Shown here piece after piece: positions 31,740-46,856 of a stretch of DNA of 64,000 nucleotides. This stretch comes from Tetmemena sp. SeJ-2015. Its lineage: Eukaryota > Ciliophora > Spirotrichea > Sporadotrichida > Oxytrichidae. The position numbers were made by a program, and so were the translations under genes. The stretch spans positions 62,001 through 126,000 of the forward strand of contig JAJKFJ010023569.1 in the NCBI GenBank assembly GCA_027382625.1, written 5' to 3'. Under the pieces are notes generated by a model. That model saw only the letters and a list, made by a program, of their open reading frames with translations, did not search any database and had not been told where the DNA came from. How positions within the stretch are numbered: position 1 is the stretch's first letter; every line of letters begins with the position of its first letter.

Positions 31740-33152
31740 GGAACTTGGCAACTACTACTCCTGTATCATAAGATTCTTACACATGCGTAGTATGCATGGA
31801 TAATAACTTTGATTACTGTTAACCTAAGTCTAAAGGCATGTTTGTCTACGATTCAGCTGGCATTTGCGATGATTCCACTGTAACTAAGGCCTTAAATCCA
31901 ACTACTCCCTACTACTGCTCAGATCAGAAAATTAGAAAAGTCTATCACTTATTAAACAATCATACTGATCAGTTTTATACCTACTACAGATATGAGTTTC
32001 TGTCATTTTTCCCATGCCCGTTTTTCACTCAGAAATGTGGGTCAGACACAGCTCAACTTACTATTTCAGAAGAGGAGAAGACTATTGACACCTCTCTTAT
32101 GAGTTAGGGAGATGTCTGCGTGTTTGAGATTTCCTACAATAAAGTTGACGATGATCTTAAAGTTTGCCTAATTTTTGCTTGCGTATCTATTTTCTCATTA
32201 TATTTTGTTTGGTTCTCGAAGACAACGAATGTTTAAGTTACTATAGCTGATGGATTTAAATAGCACCCCTACTCAATAAGTGGGAACTTCACTTTCGTGA
32301 GCAGGTTATTAAAAAGCGATGAGGAATTTGAAGTGGGCGACTACTGGTATAACATCACAACTCCTGGAAAAGCCTATCTCTTCATTAAGTGCACAGCTAC
32401 CTACGGATATGCCTCTTTCTCTTATGGCAAAAAAGGACTACTCCCTCAATGGGCTCTAATCCTCATTATAGTAGGATCTTCTGTGGTTGGTTTGGCTTGC
32501 CTTTTCATTTGCTTCTGCTATGTTCGCAGATTGCAAAGAAGAAAGAAGTTGGCAGCAAGTGCTGGAACCTCAAAAGTTCAGAAGTTCCAGAGAGTAGAAA
32601 CGGCAGAAGATCGTATAAATAAGTACAAATACAAATCTGGAGCTCTGAGCAGGCAGTCATTGGCCACAAAGCAAAACTAAATCAATTACTAACCTGAGGT
32701 TTACCCTGGCATGATGCTAGCTGGAGATGGGAAATATAAACTAGATGACTTCAGCTAAATAACTCCACTAGACGGATCGCAAGTGCCAGCGCTTATGCCT
32801 AATCAAATGTTTGACTTCTCTAATATGCAAGATTCTACGCAATCCCACCAGTCTGCGCCTCACCAGAATAATATATATTACCTTAAGATATAAATATTAT
32901 TTTTATCTGGAGAATAACCCAATAATCAGTATGGATCCTAACGCTTATGCGCCAGTTAATAACTTAGATTACACATAAATGGAGCCAAATATGTATGGAC
33001 CTGGAGGCCCAGAGGTATAAAACTATCCTATGGAGCAAGATAACGCAATGAACTCTTAATAAACTTAAGAATAAGTAATAGAAATATTACTTCGTTTCTT
33101 ATTTAAGTTTATCCACATAATTATCCTTTCTAAATGCCAGGGTAAATGTGAA
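31740..33152 (+). CDS. Type I membrane protein with Cys-containing ectodomain
   Basis: The ectodomain contains paired cysteines (TCVVCMDNNFDYC, YYCSDQ, CPFFTQKC, GDVCVFEI). One membrane helix, WALILIIVGSSVVGLACLF, is followed by CFCYVRRLQRRKK and a long N/Q/P-rich cytoplasmic tail ending PFQMPGQM at UGA 33152. The IES at 32162-32211 disrupts the ectodomain; removal gives DLKVWFSKTTNVQVTI. Another pointer-type insert lies near 33070-33110 (TAAG repeats). No signal peptide or ATG is visible upstream of about 31740, so the N-terminus is incomplete here: either spliced from upstream or on a separate germline segment. Function unknown; probably a surface receptor. Confidence 0.65.
32162..32211 (+). 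other. IES in type I membrane protein, pointer GTTTG
   Basis: GTTTG at 32162-32166 and 32207-32211; 45 bp removed joins DDDLKV to WFSKTTNV in frame. Confidence 0.75.
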
Positions 33153-33780
33153 CATTCATAAGCTAAAATATTGATTTATTTAAAATGGGAACTCAATTTT
33201 TATTTGTCTTTCATATAATTTCATCTCATCTCATTGAATTTATTTATTTTTATTAAATTGAATAACGGAGATTAAATATATTTTAATAGATTAATCTAAG
33301 TAAATATTTTGTATTTAAATAATGTCACAATTGTGAATATTATAATATCTGCATGGATTTTTTAATTCTATTTAAAGTATTTTCGATTATTTTGTTTGTG
33401 GTGATGGATATAGCAAAGGGTTGTAAATTTATTTATAGTTATAAGTAAGAATCATAGCTATTGTATAAGCTAAGTAATATATGTTAGTGCATATCCATCT
33501 CCTATTCTGAATATAATTCCATTTAGAAAGTCATTTTAATTTCCAATATTCTACTTATGAGGACAAATAAATTTTGATAAAGAGTAAAGAAATTTTATCA
33601 AATTTATTTTTAAGGTTCCAAGTAAATCTCACTCTAAATTATTGGAAATTAAGTGATTGAATCTTGTTAAGCTTGTAGTTTTTCCCTTTATAAATTAATA
33701 TGTACTAAAGCATTATTGTAAGAAGAAATCAGATAATTGGTTTGACAACTAGGTCCTTCTATACTATAGACAATAGATTT
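33153..33780. other. AT-rich spacer
   Basis: No coding frame or RNA gene seen on either strand. Confidence 0.5.
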
Positions 33781-34812
33781 TTTGACAAAACCACATCAAA
33801 TCTAAGAATAAATTCTGTCTCCTTTAAATCTAAATTATTATTTTTTTAAATCGTGAAGATGTTTTGACAAATTCTAAGAATCCTTTAATATTTTTAGTCT
33901 TGCTAAATCAGCCAATATATTTGAGCCTGCTTAACTACTTTCTTAATTTACGATCTCTCGAAACTATAGTTGTATGTGCAGATGGAGGAGCTAACTTTCT
34001 ATTTGAAATTATGAGAAATGAAGCTATCTCAAGTATAGGAGATGGATCTAGTGAACTAAATAATTCGCAACTAATAAGATTAAAATAAAATATTGGATTA
34101 ATTTAAATTAAAAGATAGATACCTTAGGCTATTATAGGAGATTTAGATTCTTTGAAAGATGATGCTAAGGCATTTTACAATTATTAGATTATTTATTATC
34201 GCTTTAAAAAAAATATTTTTACAAATCTAGAGGAACTTAATTCATATGTTTGCAAAGTGATTAAGATACTTTAATAATTTTATCCATATTAAAATTTTAT
34301 GACACAAACGATCTTGAAAAATGTGAAAATGAAATTTAGAAAATGAAGGCCAAGTTTTAGCTTGAGAATCCTTAATCAAAAAATCTATAGTCATCTTCTA
34401 TTTATCTTGGCGCTTTTGGAGGGAGGTTAGATCACACTATTTAGAATTTAAGTTTGCTTTTCAGGTTCCCTTATCAATAAGATCACTCTTTTATAAAAAT
34501 ATAAGTTACAAATAATTTATTAACTCTGCTTACATGTTAGGAGAAGAGTCTATGGCGTTTAAAGTTCCAGCAGGCAAATCTGAAATAACCTGCAGTAACA
34601 GATTTGAAAAATCTGATGGAGGGATAGGAATTATACCAGGAGAGGAAAGTATAGTGTCAACTTAGGGTTTGAAATGGGATTTAAAAGACTATAAAACTTC
34701 GCTGAGGAAGAAAATATCCACTAGCAATTAGAGAGTGCGGGACAGTGTCCTCATACAATCAGACTAAGATCTTGTTTTTATCAGCTAATTTAACAAAGAA
34801 ATCTTATGCTGA
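33780..34812 (+). CDS. TPK1: Thiamine pyrophosphokinase, paralogue 1
   Basis: Transfers pyrophosphate from ATP to thiamine. Motifs: ETIVVCADGGANFLFE, AIIGDLDSLKDDAKAFY, a divergent DQDTLIIL in place of DQDTTDLEK, YLGAFGGRLDHTIQN, GIIPGEESIVSTQGLKWDL, and a C-terminal STSNQRVRDSV block; UGA 34812. The reading frame changes between these motifs (about 34110, 34240 and 34480-34620), consistent with introns or IESs I could not place exactly. The start is uncertain: no ATG is in frame directly upstream of KNPLIFLVLLNQP. Tandem neighbour of a more canonical TPK at 35193. The altered active-site region suggests divergence or loss of activity. Confidence 0.7.
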
Positions 34813-35192
34813 AGAAGAATAATTCTCTTTCTTCTGTTGAACTTTAATCTAATTTAATTGTCTTATTTTTTTGTAATTTCAAATATTTATTAGATTCTAT
34901 TAGGAAATGATCATCTTAAAAGCTTGAAAAATAAAAATATACTCATTTCATAGTCATAAACAACAACGACTTAAATCCAAATTTAGCTAGATAATTAAAT
35001 ACATCTATTAACTTCTTTTTTAAAGATAAAAGTAGAAACATGGAAAAAAATATTTATAAAAATGAATGAATGTAAGAAGAAAGCCAAACTTCTAAAAATA
35101 TTTAATCATATTAAAAATCATCTTAATTATTCCTATATTTCATGAAGAGAACATTATTGAAATTTTCTATTTGATAAAAAAAATTATTGATA

Positions 35193-36112
35193 GCATGGTG
35201 AGTCAATTAAAGGAAGAAAACCTTCACTTAGACAATAGCATCCTAGACAGTTTCAGAGAATCAAGTAACCTAAACTCATTAAAGTTAATCAATTTTCACA
35301 GATTAAATTAAAGATGGATTGACTTTCAAAACTTACTTGATAATCTTGAATCAGCCTGTGAGTTACAAGTTGCTCTCCACTTGTTTTTCAATGACTGGAG
35401 ATCCAGTGATAATTTGCGCTGACGGTGGTGCAAACAGACTCTACGATACTATAACGCACAAATTTCTTACTGAAAAAGAAAGCGAGGAATAAAAAGGGCT
35501 TTTGTTCAAGAAATATCTGCCTAAGTTGATAGTGGGGGATCTAGATTCAATAAGACCAGATGTCAAAGACTTTTATTCTGAGCTTGGAACTGAGGTGAGA
35601 GATTTATCTCATGATCAGGATACCACAGATTTAGAGAAGTCTTTAAAAGCAGTTCAGAAATTAATTGAAGATGATGGAAATATAGACTCTTAAGAGACTC
35701 AGATAAATATTTTGACTCTTGGCTCATTTGGAGGAAGACTGGATCACACACTAAGAAATATGATGGAGTTGCATAGGTAGCCTTTCTCTCCAGAAAAAGC
35801 TTTCTTCTTAGGGGAGGAGTCTATTGCGTTTTAAGTTCCTCAGGGTAGAACTACTGTGACTTACTCTAGTTACTTGAGTAGCTTATTTTAATATTTTTTT
35901 AAATGAGTCTGTACACACTTGTGGAATAGTGCCTAGTAGAGAGACTCGTATTAAAACGAGAGGATTAAAATGGGATCTCGGAGAAGCCCCATGGGATAAA
36001 ACTAGCATGGATACACAAATATCAACTAGCAACGAAAGGTAGCAATAAAATGTAGAATTTGAACTAGACACTGGAATAATATTCATATTTAACTAGATCA
36101 AAAATAAAATGT
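35193..36112 (+). CDS. TPK1: Thiamine pyrophosphokinase, paralogue 2
   Basis: Makes the cofactor thiamine diphosphate. Starts MVSQLKEENLHLDNS. Core motifs: LIILNQP, PVIICADGGANRLYD, KLIVGDLDSIRPDVKDFY, HDQDTTDLEKSLKAV (the metal and thiamine-binding DQDxxD), LTLGSFGGRLDHTLRN, then after a frame break near 35880-35905 CGIVPSRET and TRGLKWDLGE. The break is probably a pointer-flanked IES (TGAGT repeats flank part of it) but the exact junction is unresolved. Tandem duplication with paralogue 1, same strand. The 3' end is approximate because UGA is far away in this frame. Confidence 0.8.
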
Positions 36113-36471
36113 TATTTTAAAAACATAAAAAATTAATTTATAATAAAATAAACACAACAGAAGATTAATTACCATAGAGAAAAATTATTTTTCCTCTTCT
36201 AGTTATTTATAAAATTAAATAGTAAATTTAATTAAGCTTTATTAAATTTAAACATATCTTATTTTGTATTTGTATGATTGTATTTAAGTATTTTTAAATA
36301 TATTCATAAGCACTATTAGTCTTGAGTATTAACAATGAATAACTTCTTCTATACTATTTTGTTTTGGCTTACTACTTATTTTGATTTATGATATAAGAAC
36401 ATAATCTAATGAAAGAGAAACTTATCTTTCTCTAATTTAGATTTTAATAATTTCTAATAAATTTTAATTTG
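36113..36471. other. AT-rich spacer
   Basis: Nothing recognisable on either strand. May include the true 3' end of TPK paralogue 2. Confidence 0.4.
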
Positions 36472-37026
36472 ATGGCAGAAAAATTAGTATCAAAGTCTAC
36501 TGATTTCAGAGACTTTTGCAATCATATGACAGTTTTCGCTGAGAGCTAGCTTGACTTCCATCGCTAAAACTACTACGGACTTAGCGTAAGTACTAATCAC
36601 TGATACTTTAACACATGAATCGACTGAGAGATGGCAATAATTTATCTATAGTAACAAGTGTATAAGCGAATAATGAAATGCTATGAAGAGCCACGCATGA
36701 CAAATGAAGAAACTGACTCTTGTGCAGCTGTTCACAGAGACTATATGCAGAAAATATAAAAGGAGCTCACTCAAAGCCTAATGTAAAAGAGTGTAAGTTT
36801 TTGCTCTAAAATGAGTATGATAATTTCGAATCCTTCCTGTCTTTAATCAATAAACTTAATTCAATTTTCATTCTAGTAAGAACTTGAGGCTTGCACAGAC
36901 TTCTGCAAAAATGAAAAAGACATGCCCTGCATCAACACTTGCGGCACAAAATATCTTCAAGGTCTTCATAAAGAATTCGACTCAAGGCTTTTGAACTACA
37001 TTCAAGAATATAACAAAATAGTTTGA
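36472..37026 (+). CDS. Small helical twin-CX3C protein (small Tim-like)
   Basis: Starts MAEKLVSKSTDFRDFCNH. Two introns (from GTAAGTACTAAT near 36588, and GTAAGTTTTTGC near 36794) leave a helical protein of about 130 residues with MKCYEEPRMTNEETDSC, then CTDFC and CINTC. Two CX3C motifs in a short helical protein recall small Tim chaperones of the mitochondrial intermembrane space, but their spacing (seven residues between motifs) is shorter than usual. Ends QEYNKIV at UGA 37026. Assignment tentative. Confidence 0.5.
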
Positions 37027-37106
37027 GTTTGTCTTGATATAGATTGTTCAATTTAAAGTAATTAATCTCTAACTTAATTAATTACAAATTAAATTCAAAC
37101 TTAAAA

Positions 37107-37859
37107 ATGTACGACGGCTTCTATCTTGCGAAGAATTTAGTTCAAGCTCTTTCTTTGCTGGTTATCAATATTTGGTGCTTTGGTGGATTCGGTTTGGACA
37201 AAACCTTCGTCTTCATTTTCTTCGAAGGGCTTTGCTAGTTCCTAGTTCAGTTTGTAATTATTTGATCCATGATTTTAAATTCGTTTACAGATAAATGTCT
37301 GCGGCTACTTCACAAGCTCGGGTGGAAGAGTGCTTTTTAATTTGAGCTTCATTAGGTAAGATAATAGCTTCTAAAAAATTGTCTCATCTTTCCCTAAGTA
37401 TAGACAAGTGGCAGTGATGTTCGTGGAACCCTTTTTTGCTTTTATCTTGGCAGACTTCACAATCAGACTTTCCAACTTGAGAAATGAGAGACAGATCTCC
37501 TAAAAGCTGCAACCACTCACTCTTTTCATTGGCCTCATCAGCTTACTGAGACTTTTATCCTTGCTACCTGACCTCTTTGTAATTGAAATTCTTATAAATT
37601 TTGACTAAAAATTAACTTTGTAAATGTTGAGAACACAGTATTTATAAACTATGAGGGCGCTAGCTACTACAAACTCACCTTCGCGGACTCTTTAGCATAT
37701 CAAGCAGTAGATTTTCTCATCATAAGTTACAGTCTAACCCTACTAACATTCGCTGCTGTCTGGTTAAAGCGAAAATACCTATTGCTCCTTTGGGCCTTCA
37801 AACTTGCAGCTTTGCTTGCAAAACTTGTCATTGGCTTCTAAAGTTTAAGAAATTTCTGA
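37107..37859 (+). CDS. Multi-pass membrane protein, unknown
   Basis: Starts MYDGFYLAKNLVQALSLLV. Three short GT-AG introns (37 nt at about 37250, then near 37356 and 37578) separate exons. Hydrophobic segments: LVQALSLLVINIWCF, FVFIFFEGLCQFLVQF, VAVMFVEPFFAFILADF, LTLFIGLISLLRLLSLL, AVDFLIISYSLTLLTFAAVW and LLLLWAFKLAALLAKLVIG, giving about six helices in roughly 190 residues. No family recognised. UGA at 37859. Confidence 0.7.
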
Positions 37860-37902
37860 ATTAAATTCGAAATTCAAATAGCAGAGATAATAAAGTTTGA
37901 TC

Positions 37903-38139
37903 ATGGAAGATGGTCTAGAGTTAATTAATTTCTTGATCGTGTACTAGTACCTTGGAATGCAAACTTTGCTTTGCGATGTGGAGGACAGCAGAGAGAAGCT
38001 TGATCGCTTTTTCAGCTACAATTTCCTATTCTTTGATGACGACTGAGATGAAGAGAAGCTTTCTTTAACTAGATCTAACCTTTTTAGATAAATAAAAACT
38101 TATTTCTCTTACTGTATTCACCTCTTTAAATTTTGCTGA
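37903..38139 (+). CDS. Small acidic protein with a 12-bp IES
   Basis: Starts MEDGLELINFLIVYQYLGMQ and continues DVEDSREKLDRFFSYN. An in-frame UGA within FFDDD-UGA-DEEKLSL is removed if the GATGA repeats at 38035-38039 and 38047-38051 act as pointers, giving FFDEEKLSLTRSNLFRQ. Ends near UGA 38139. A coding-like stretch at 38200-38314 (FQFASLRKKETQSGG) may be a further exon. Function unknown. Confidence 0.5.
38035..38051 (+). other. 12-bp IES removing an in-frame stop, pointer GATGA
   Basis: GATGA at 38035-38039 and 38047-38051. Excision deletes exactly four codons, including UGA. Confidence 0.55.
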
Positions 38140-38406
38140 TCTGATTAATTGGGAGTTGTTGAGAAGTGATATATAAGTCATAATTAAAAACTAAAACTCA
38201 TAGCTGATTTCCAGTTTGCCAGCTTAAGAAAAAAAGAGACACAAAGTGGAGGACTGCCGCTTCTAAGAACACACCGCCATCAGACTCGTATCACTATGTC
38301 TAATTCATGAATTACTTGTATAATACTTTTTAAAAGGAACATACCATGAGAAGAGATTCTGACTTCAGAGATACTCGACCCGGGGAAATAACAGCAAAAG
38401 TAAAAA

Positions 38407-38524
38407 GCTATCAGCACGGAGGTTTCCCGAGCGGTCCCCCACCTCAGTACTAACAACGCCTTAAGCCGCTTAACTTCGGAGTTCGGATGGGATCCGGTGC
38501 ACATGGCTTAGTATGGCCGATAGC
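38407..38524 (-). rRNA. 5S rRNA: 5S ribosomal RNA
   Basis: On the minus strand the gene begins GCTATCGGCCATACTAAGCC and contains the conserved loop A-helix III segment GGATCCCATCCGAACTCCGA. The internal-control-region sequence AAGTTAAGCGGCTTAAGGC follows, and the end is CTGATAGC, complementary to the 5' GCTATCGG. Length about 118 nt. TTTTT follows at 38406-38402 as a Pol III terminator. It is a single copy in this window, located between protein genes and 260 bp upstream of the UBX gene on the opposite strand. Confidence 0.97.
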
Positions 38525-38786
38525 GATAGTCTACCGTCAATATCTCTATATAAACCAATGGGCACTACCGAATATCGCAACTTTTGTACTCTTACATATG
38601 CACTTGCTTTCTCCATAAACACCGTGCATTTAAGTTTCACTCTATTCCTTACATTCATTTAGCGTTTGCAATTTCTCGCAGATTTAAAATTCCACTCTCT
38701 TGACTCCTATATTCATAGAGAATTCGCAGATTGAATTGAATTGGAGTAAGAATTAATCAAACTTATTAACTTTAACTTTTCATAAA

Positions 38787-40270
38787 ATGGACTTCAAGAA
38801 AGGCGGTTGGAATCCCACAGCTGGGATGAACTTCGATAACATCTCATCTGATCTACTAGATGATAAGATGACTAAGAACATAATAAGCGATTTGAGAAAG
38901 AACCTCCCACCTGGAGGCTTCCCCAAGCACAAGCCTGTAATCACGGGAGGCACTCCAAGTTCTGGACTTGCATCAGGCAAGAATGCAAAGAGAGGCGTCT
39001 CTTCAAATCTGGGAGGTGCTGCTGGTGGTATACTAAGCTCGCATGGTGATGGTGACCTAGTCACTAAGATGGCGGCACGGTTGCAGTAACTTGAGTCAGT
39101 GAATCAGTCACTAAGAGCAGAAGTGAAAGAGAAGAGCTTAAAGATAGAGACTCTAGAAAAGGAAAACTTCATCCTCTAGACATCTGCTTCTCCTGATTTT
39201 ACTAGATCTTTAAAAGAGGCATAAGCAGAAAGAGATTCGTTTAAGCTGTAATGCAAGGAGATGGAAGAGTTTCTTGCTGACTATGGCTTGAAATGGGTGG
39301 GGAAAGACGGATAGAGGGAAGGAAAGTTTGACAAAAATTAGATCAATCAAGAGTTAGCTCATAACAAACCTTATTACAAAAATAACTTGCCATCCGAGAT
39401 AGATACAGAAGTTCTAACTAGAAGAATTGAAGAACTCAACTTCATTGCTGAAAAGCAAAGAGTCGTCAAAAATAAGGATGGCTTGCATTAGTTGCAAATT
39501 TTAGTATTTATAGTACTTAAAGATTTAAGTTCTAGAAGCACTCTGATGTACTAATTTTCTTCTTTAAAAACGGACTGATAATAAAGGGCTTCCCTTTCTA
39601 CCCTTACCATTCTTAAATAATATTATATGTGAACTTAAATTTATGATCTCGTGAAGCATAGAGTGTGCTTTCTGATATTCTAGACGGTTACTTCCCTTAT
39701 GATTTGAAAAAGAAATACCCTGAAGGTGTGCCCTTGAAGCCTGTGGACTGCACCGACGACACTTACTCAGCTGAAAACGTGAAAACTAACCCAAAATTCA
39801 AGGTTTTTGGAGATCTTGAGAAAGATATTAACCCTATGTCCAAGGAAGAATTCCTCAACCAATTCCCTAAACAAGTTATCAAGGAAGGTAATGTAATACC
39901 TATTAGAGAAGAGCTAGAGAAAAGGTTCCGTGACACTCAGGAGTTAGATGTTAATAAACTCAACTCTCACGAGCCTATAGTCATTGAGAACGATGTCACT
40001 CGCAACATTGATAACATTCCACCCACAGATATAGTCACTATGAGAGTCAGAACTGAAACTGGAAGAAGAAATCTCATCCTCAAGTTATTGGTAACTGATC
40101 AAGTAGGCAAGGTGTATGCTATGGTTAAACCATATTTGGAGAATAAGGGAAAGCCTTTTGAGATCAGAACTACCTTCCCTAACAAGGCATACCCTGAAGA
40201 TGAGTAGAAGACTTTGAAGCAGTTAGGATTAGCCCCTTCTAGTGCTTTAGTTATTTAACTTAAGCCATGA
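38787..40270 (+). CDS. SEP- and UBX-domain protein (UBXN11-like p97/Cdc48 adaptor)
   Basis: Starts MDFKKGGWNPTAGMNFDN. A Gly/Ser linker is followed by a coiled coil (QQLESVNQSLRAEVKEKSLK ...), a SEP domain (VLIFFFKNGLIIKGFPFYPYHSREAQ...DILDGYFPYDLKKKYPEGVP) and a C-terminal UBX domain (TMRVRTETGRRNLILKLLV ... SALVIQLKP, UGA 40270). UBX domains bind p97/Cdc48; SEP domains occur in p47/UBXN proteins, and the coiled-coil plus SEP plus UBX order matches UBXN11. A 32-nt intron (GTATTT...TTCTAG, about 39506-39537) and an IES at 39611-39649 split the SEP domain. The end VIQLKP uses UAA as Gln, direct support for the genetic code. Confidence 0.9.
39611..39649 (+). other. IES in SEP domain, pointer TCT
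   Basis: TCT at 39611-39613 and 39647-39649; 36 bp, containing a UGA, is removed to give YPYHSREAQSVLSDILDGYF. Confidence 0.85.
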
Positions 40271-40986
40271 AAAATTCTTTAAAAGTACGATCAATATTAT
40301 TTTGTGACTTCAATTGAATAAATTGTTTTACTATATGCTCGTATAAAGTATCAAGCATTTTATTTTTCCAGTCAATATCTCTGAGTCGAAGTCAACTTAA
40401 CCTCATCCATTTGTGCGTTTATTTGAAATTTTACAAAGTGCTGAGGTTGTGACTTGCCTGTCATTATGATAAATAAATTAATGATTATTCTTTCCTAATA
40501 TGATTATTTTATCTTAATTTTTGATGATTAGATAATGAAAATTAATTTAATTAAAATTTATAAATAGATTTTTAAATGACCTATTTTAATTTGTAAATAA
40601 CTCTAGATATAAAAAATAAACTCACGAAAATATAATTTGCTTATTTATTGTTAAATGTTGTCGAATTGGAAAGACCATAAGTTTATCTAATAACTTAGGT
40701 TATACTCAAAATAAGCCTAAAATTTAAAATGATCTAATTGTTTCATCATATGCTACAGTAGTCTGATTAATTCCACCTTCAACAATAAGAAATTCATCTG
40801 ATACAACCACCTTCAAACATATTTAAATTCAAAGCTATTCTTCAACGTTCTAGTTGCTTCAGAATAGTCTGAACTTTTTTATTTTAGCTTTCCAAGAGCT
40901 TTATATAATTATAGCTTACAACGACAACTCCTAGTTTTGAATAAGATATTAAGTATGTTGTAGTGGTAAGTCTTTTTAACTACTTC
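40271..40986. other. AT-rich region upstream of USP
   Basis: Mostly AT-rich. A frame from ATG 40654 (MLSNWKDHKFIQQLRLYSK) could be an N-terminal exon of the USP gene, but its connection is unproven. Confidence 0.4.
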
Positions 40987-44863
<3,877 letters not shown>

Positions 44864-44939
44864 TAATAGTCATTATATATTTAATTTTTACACTCGTTTC
44901 GTTGAATTTATAGCTCGATTTTAAGGATTTTATTTTCTT

Positions 44940-46382
44940 ATAAGGATATTTTATATAAACCAATGGCCGACAAGACGTCTCCGGCTTATTTAAATTACAG
45001 TTGGTGCGCTTCATTTGTACTCTAATAAAAGAAATTCTAAACGTCTAGAGCATGTTATTAAAATGATCAGTGCTATCATAGCGACTTTCTTCCTAGGGAG
45101 TATGCATTTCTTGGTCGTCGCTCATGACAGCTGATGATGCGGTAGTGCTGTTTAAAACTTTATCTAGGATTGGATTAATCCTACTGCTTAAAGAAAATTC
45201 TAAATCAATTGAGTTTTATTCTATTGCTATCACCACTCGGAGTTTATTTAATCTCTACTGAATCATAGAGTGTGTACTCTTTCCACTTCTTCCACCAATC
45301 CATAGCGACAAGGTAATACTCCTCACCGGCTTTTTAAGGAATGGCGGGCATTTAACTCAACATTAATTTTACAGTTTAAGCCTCATTTGTCAACTCCTCC
45401 TTGCTCTTTATTTAATGAGCAGAATATAAAAGATCTTAAAATATATAGCTACTACTATAAATTTTATGCTCCTATAATTAATTTTCTTTTGATTAAGATG
45501 AGGGAATTCCTTTTTCATTAGCTCTAATCTCTCAGTTCTCAATCGCTCCAGATCTTGCTTCTACTATAATAAATTTCCAATTTATAAATAGTATTTTATC
45601 CATTGCTTGTGCTTTTCCAGTTTTTCTTCCTCACTTAGCTCCTTTAAATCTCGCTGGTCCTCATCCTCTTATTCGATAATCAGTAGCATCTCAAGCACAC
45701 TCTTAATGTAATTTTCTTAATGTTAATTCAAATTAGTATTTATGCTTTTTATGATGACTCTATGCGTAGTTATTTAAAACTTCCTCCTCAGACTGAGTCA
45801 GATAAAAGAACAAGTATTCACACACAACATTTTATTCTTCAAGAGAGTTTTAATCAAATTATTTTTACAATAAGTGAGGGTCTCATAGAGAAGACTTGCA
45901 GTGCTCTGCCTCAGATCAGGTTTTAAGTTCTTATTTAGCTTATGCTTGAGGCTCAAAAGTAGGTTTATCATAGTGCGGAATACTTAATATTATAATCCAA
46001 AACTCAACAAATTCAGTAGAGGATTATAACTTGCTCCTTGAGTGGCTCTTTCTTGACAAAGTGCTCTTGAATGGCCGCAACTGCCTGTTTAGCTTCCTGG
46101 TCAGTGATTGAGAGGAACTAGTCAAAAGTCTGTCCAGTATTTTAAGCTGCGAACTTCTGTTTTTGTTTTTCCAAATTGTACTCACAGTATTCAATTTAAA
46201 AAGACATGTAAATTATCTATATCGATAGTTAATATATCATAGTATTCTTCAAAAGTAGGAGGGTAGACAGAACTGGTTTGCGAGAGTTATTTATTATTGC
46301 TGAGAGGCGGGGTTGCAGGTGGGTACTCCTTAGATTGTTTATCATTAGCTGGTTATGACTAATTTGCCCTTTTACTGCTCAT
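44940..46382 (-). CDS. DUSP-domain protein
   Basis: Starts MSSKRANQSQPANDKQSKEY at 46382. After the 7-bp-pointer IES at 46186-46247 the frame reads FEEYCEYNLEKQKQKFAAQN and FDQFLSITDQEAKQAVAAIQ. Downstream near 45330 is a DUSP signature, EEYYLVAMDWWKKWKEYT, and further on VMSDDQEMHTPQEESRYDS. DUSP domains normally accompany USP catalytic domains; here none follows, and the gene converges on the USP gene at 44863, so it may be a stand-alone DUSP regulator. The region between 45400 and 46000 contains several unplaced introns or IESs; the 3' end is approximate. Confidence 0.6.
46186..46247 (-). other. IES in DUSP protein, pointer GAATACT
   Basis: Plus-strand AGTATTC at 46186-46192 and 46241-46247; 55 bp removed gives PTFEEYCEYNLEKQK and corrects the frame. 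Confidence 0.9.
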
Positions 46383-46856
46383 TTTTAATATTCTAACTTC
46401 ACAATAGAATATTAGAATTACTATTTCAAGAATATATATATATATATTCATTAAATGTATTTCATTTTATTCCTGAGATTAATAAATAGATTATTAGCTA
46501 TATTAATTATATTTAAAATACAAAAACCATTGTAACATCTTGTATTAAATTTCATCTTCCCTTTATCATCAAAGCTCATGATATTAAAGAAAAATATCAC
46601 CACCAATAAAATATAAAATCATAATGAAGATTGTAATAAAGCTATCATAATTTTTTTTCATTTAAAAATAAATGCTATAATTTATTGAGCAATTTCTTTC
46701 CTAGCGTGAACCAATCATTCCCTATAAGTTTAAATTTCTTTTATCTATTTCTAGAAATTCTCATAAATATCACTGTAAGTGGTTTAAATGAAGACTATGA
46801 CTTAATAATTTGGAATTAACACTTTTATAAGTATCAAGTAAAATTTGAATAGATCA
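46383..46856. other. Convergent/divergent AT-rich spacer
   Basis: AT-rich, with an (AT)n run at about 46432-46448. No gene seen. Confidence 0.5.
46432..46448. repeat. AT dinucleotide microsatellite
   Basis: Eight consecutive AT/TA units within an AT-rich spacer upstream of the DUSP gene start. Confidence 0.8.

Noticed and set aside
38280..38504. 74-codon minus-strand ORF
   Set aside because: It overlaps the 5S rRNA gene.
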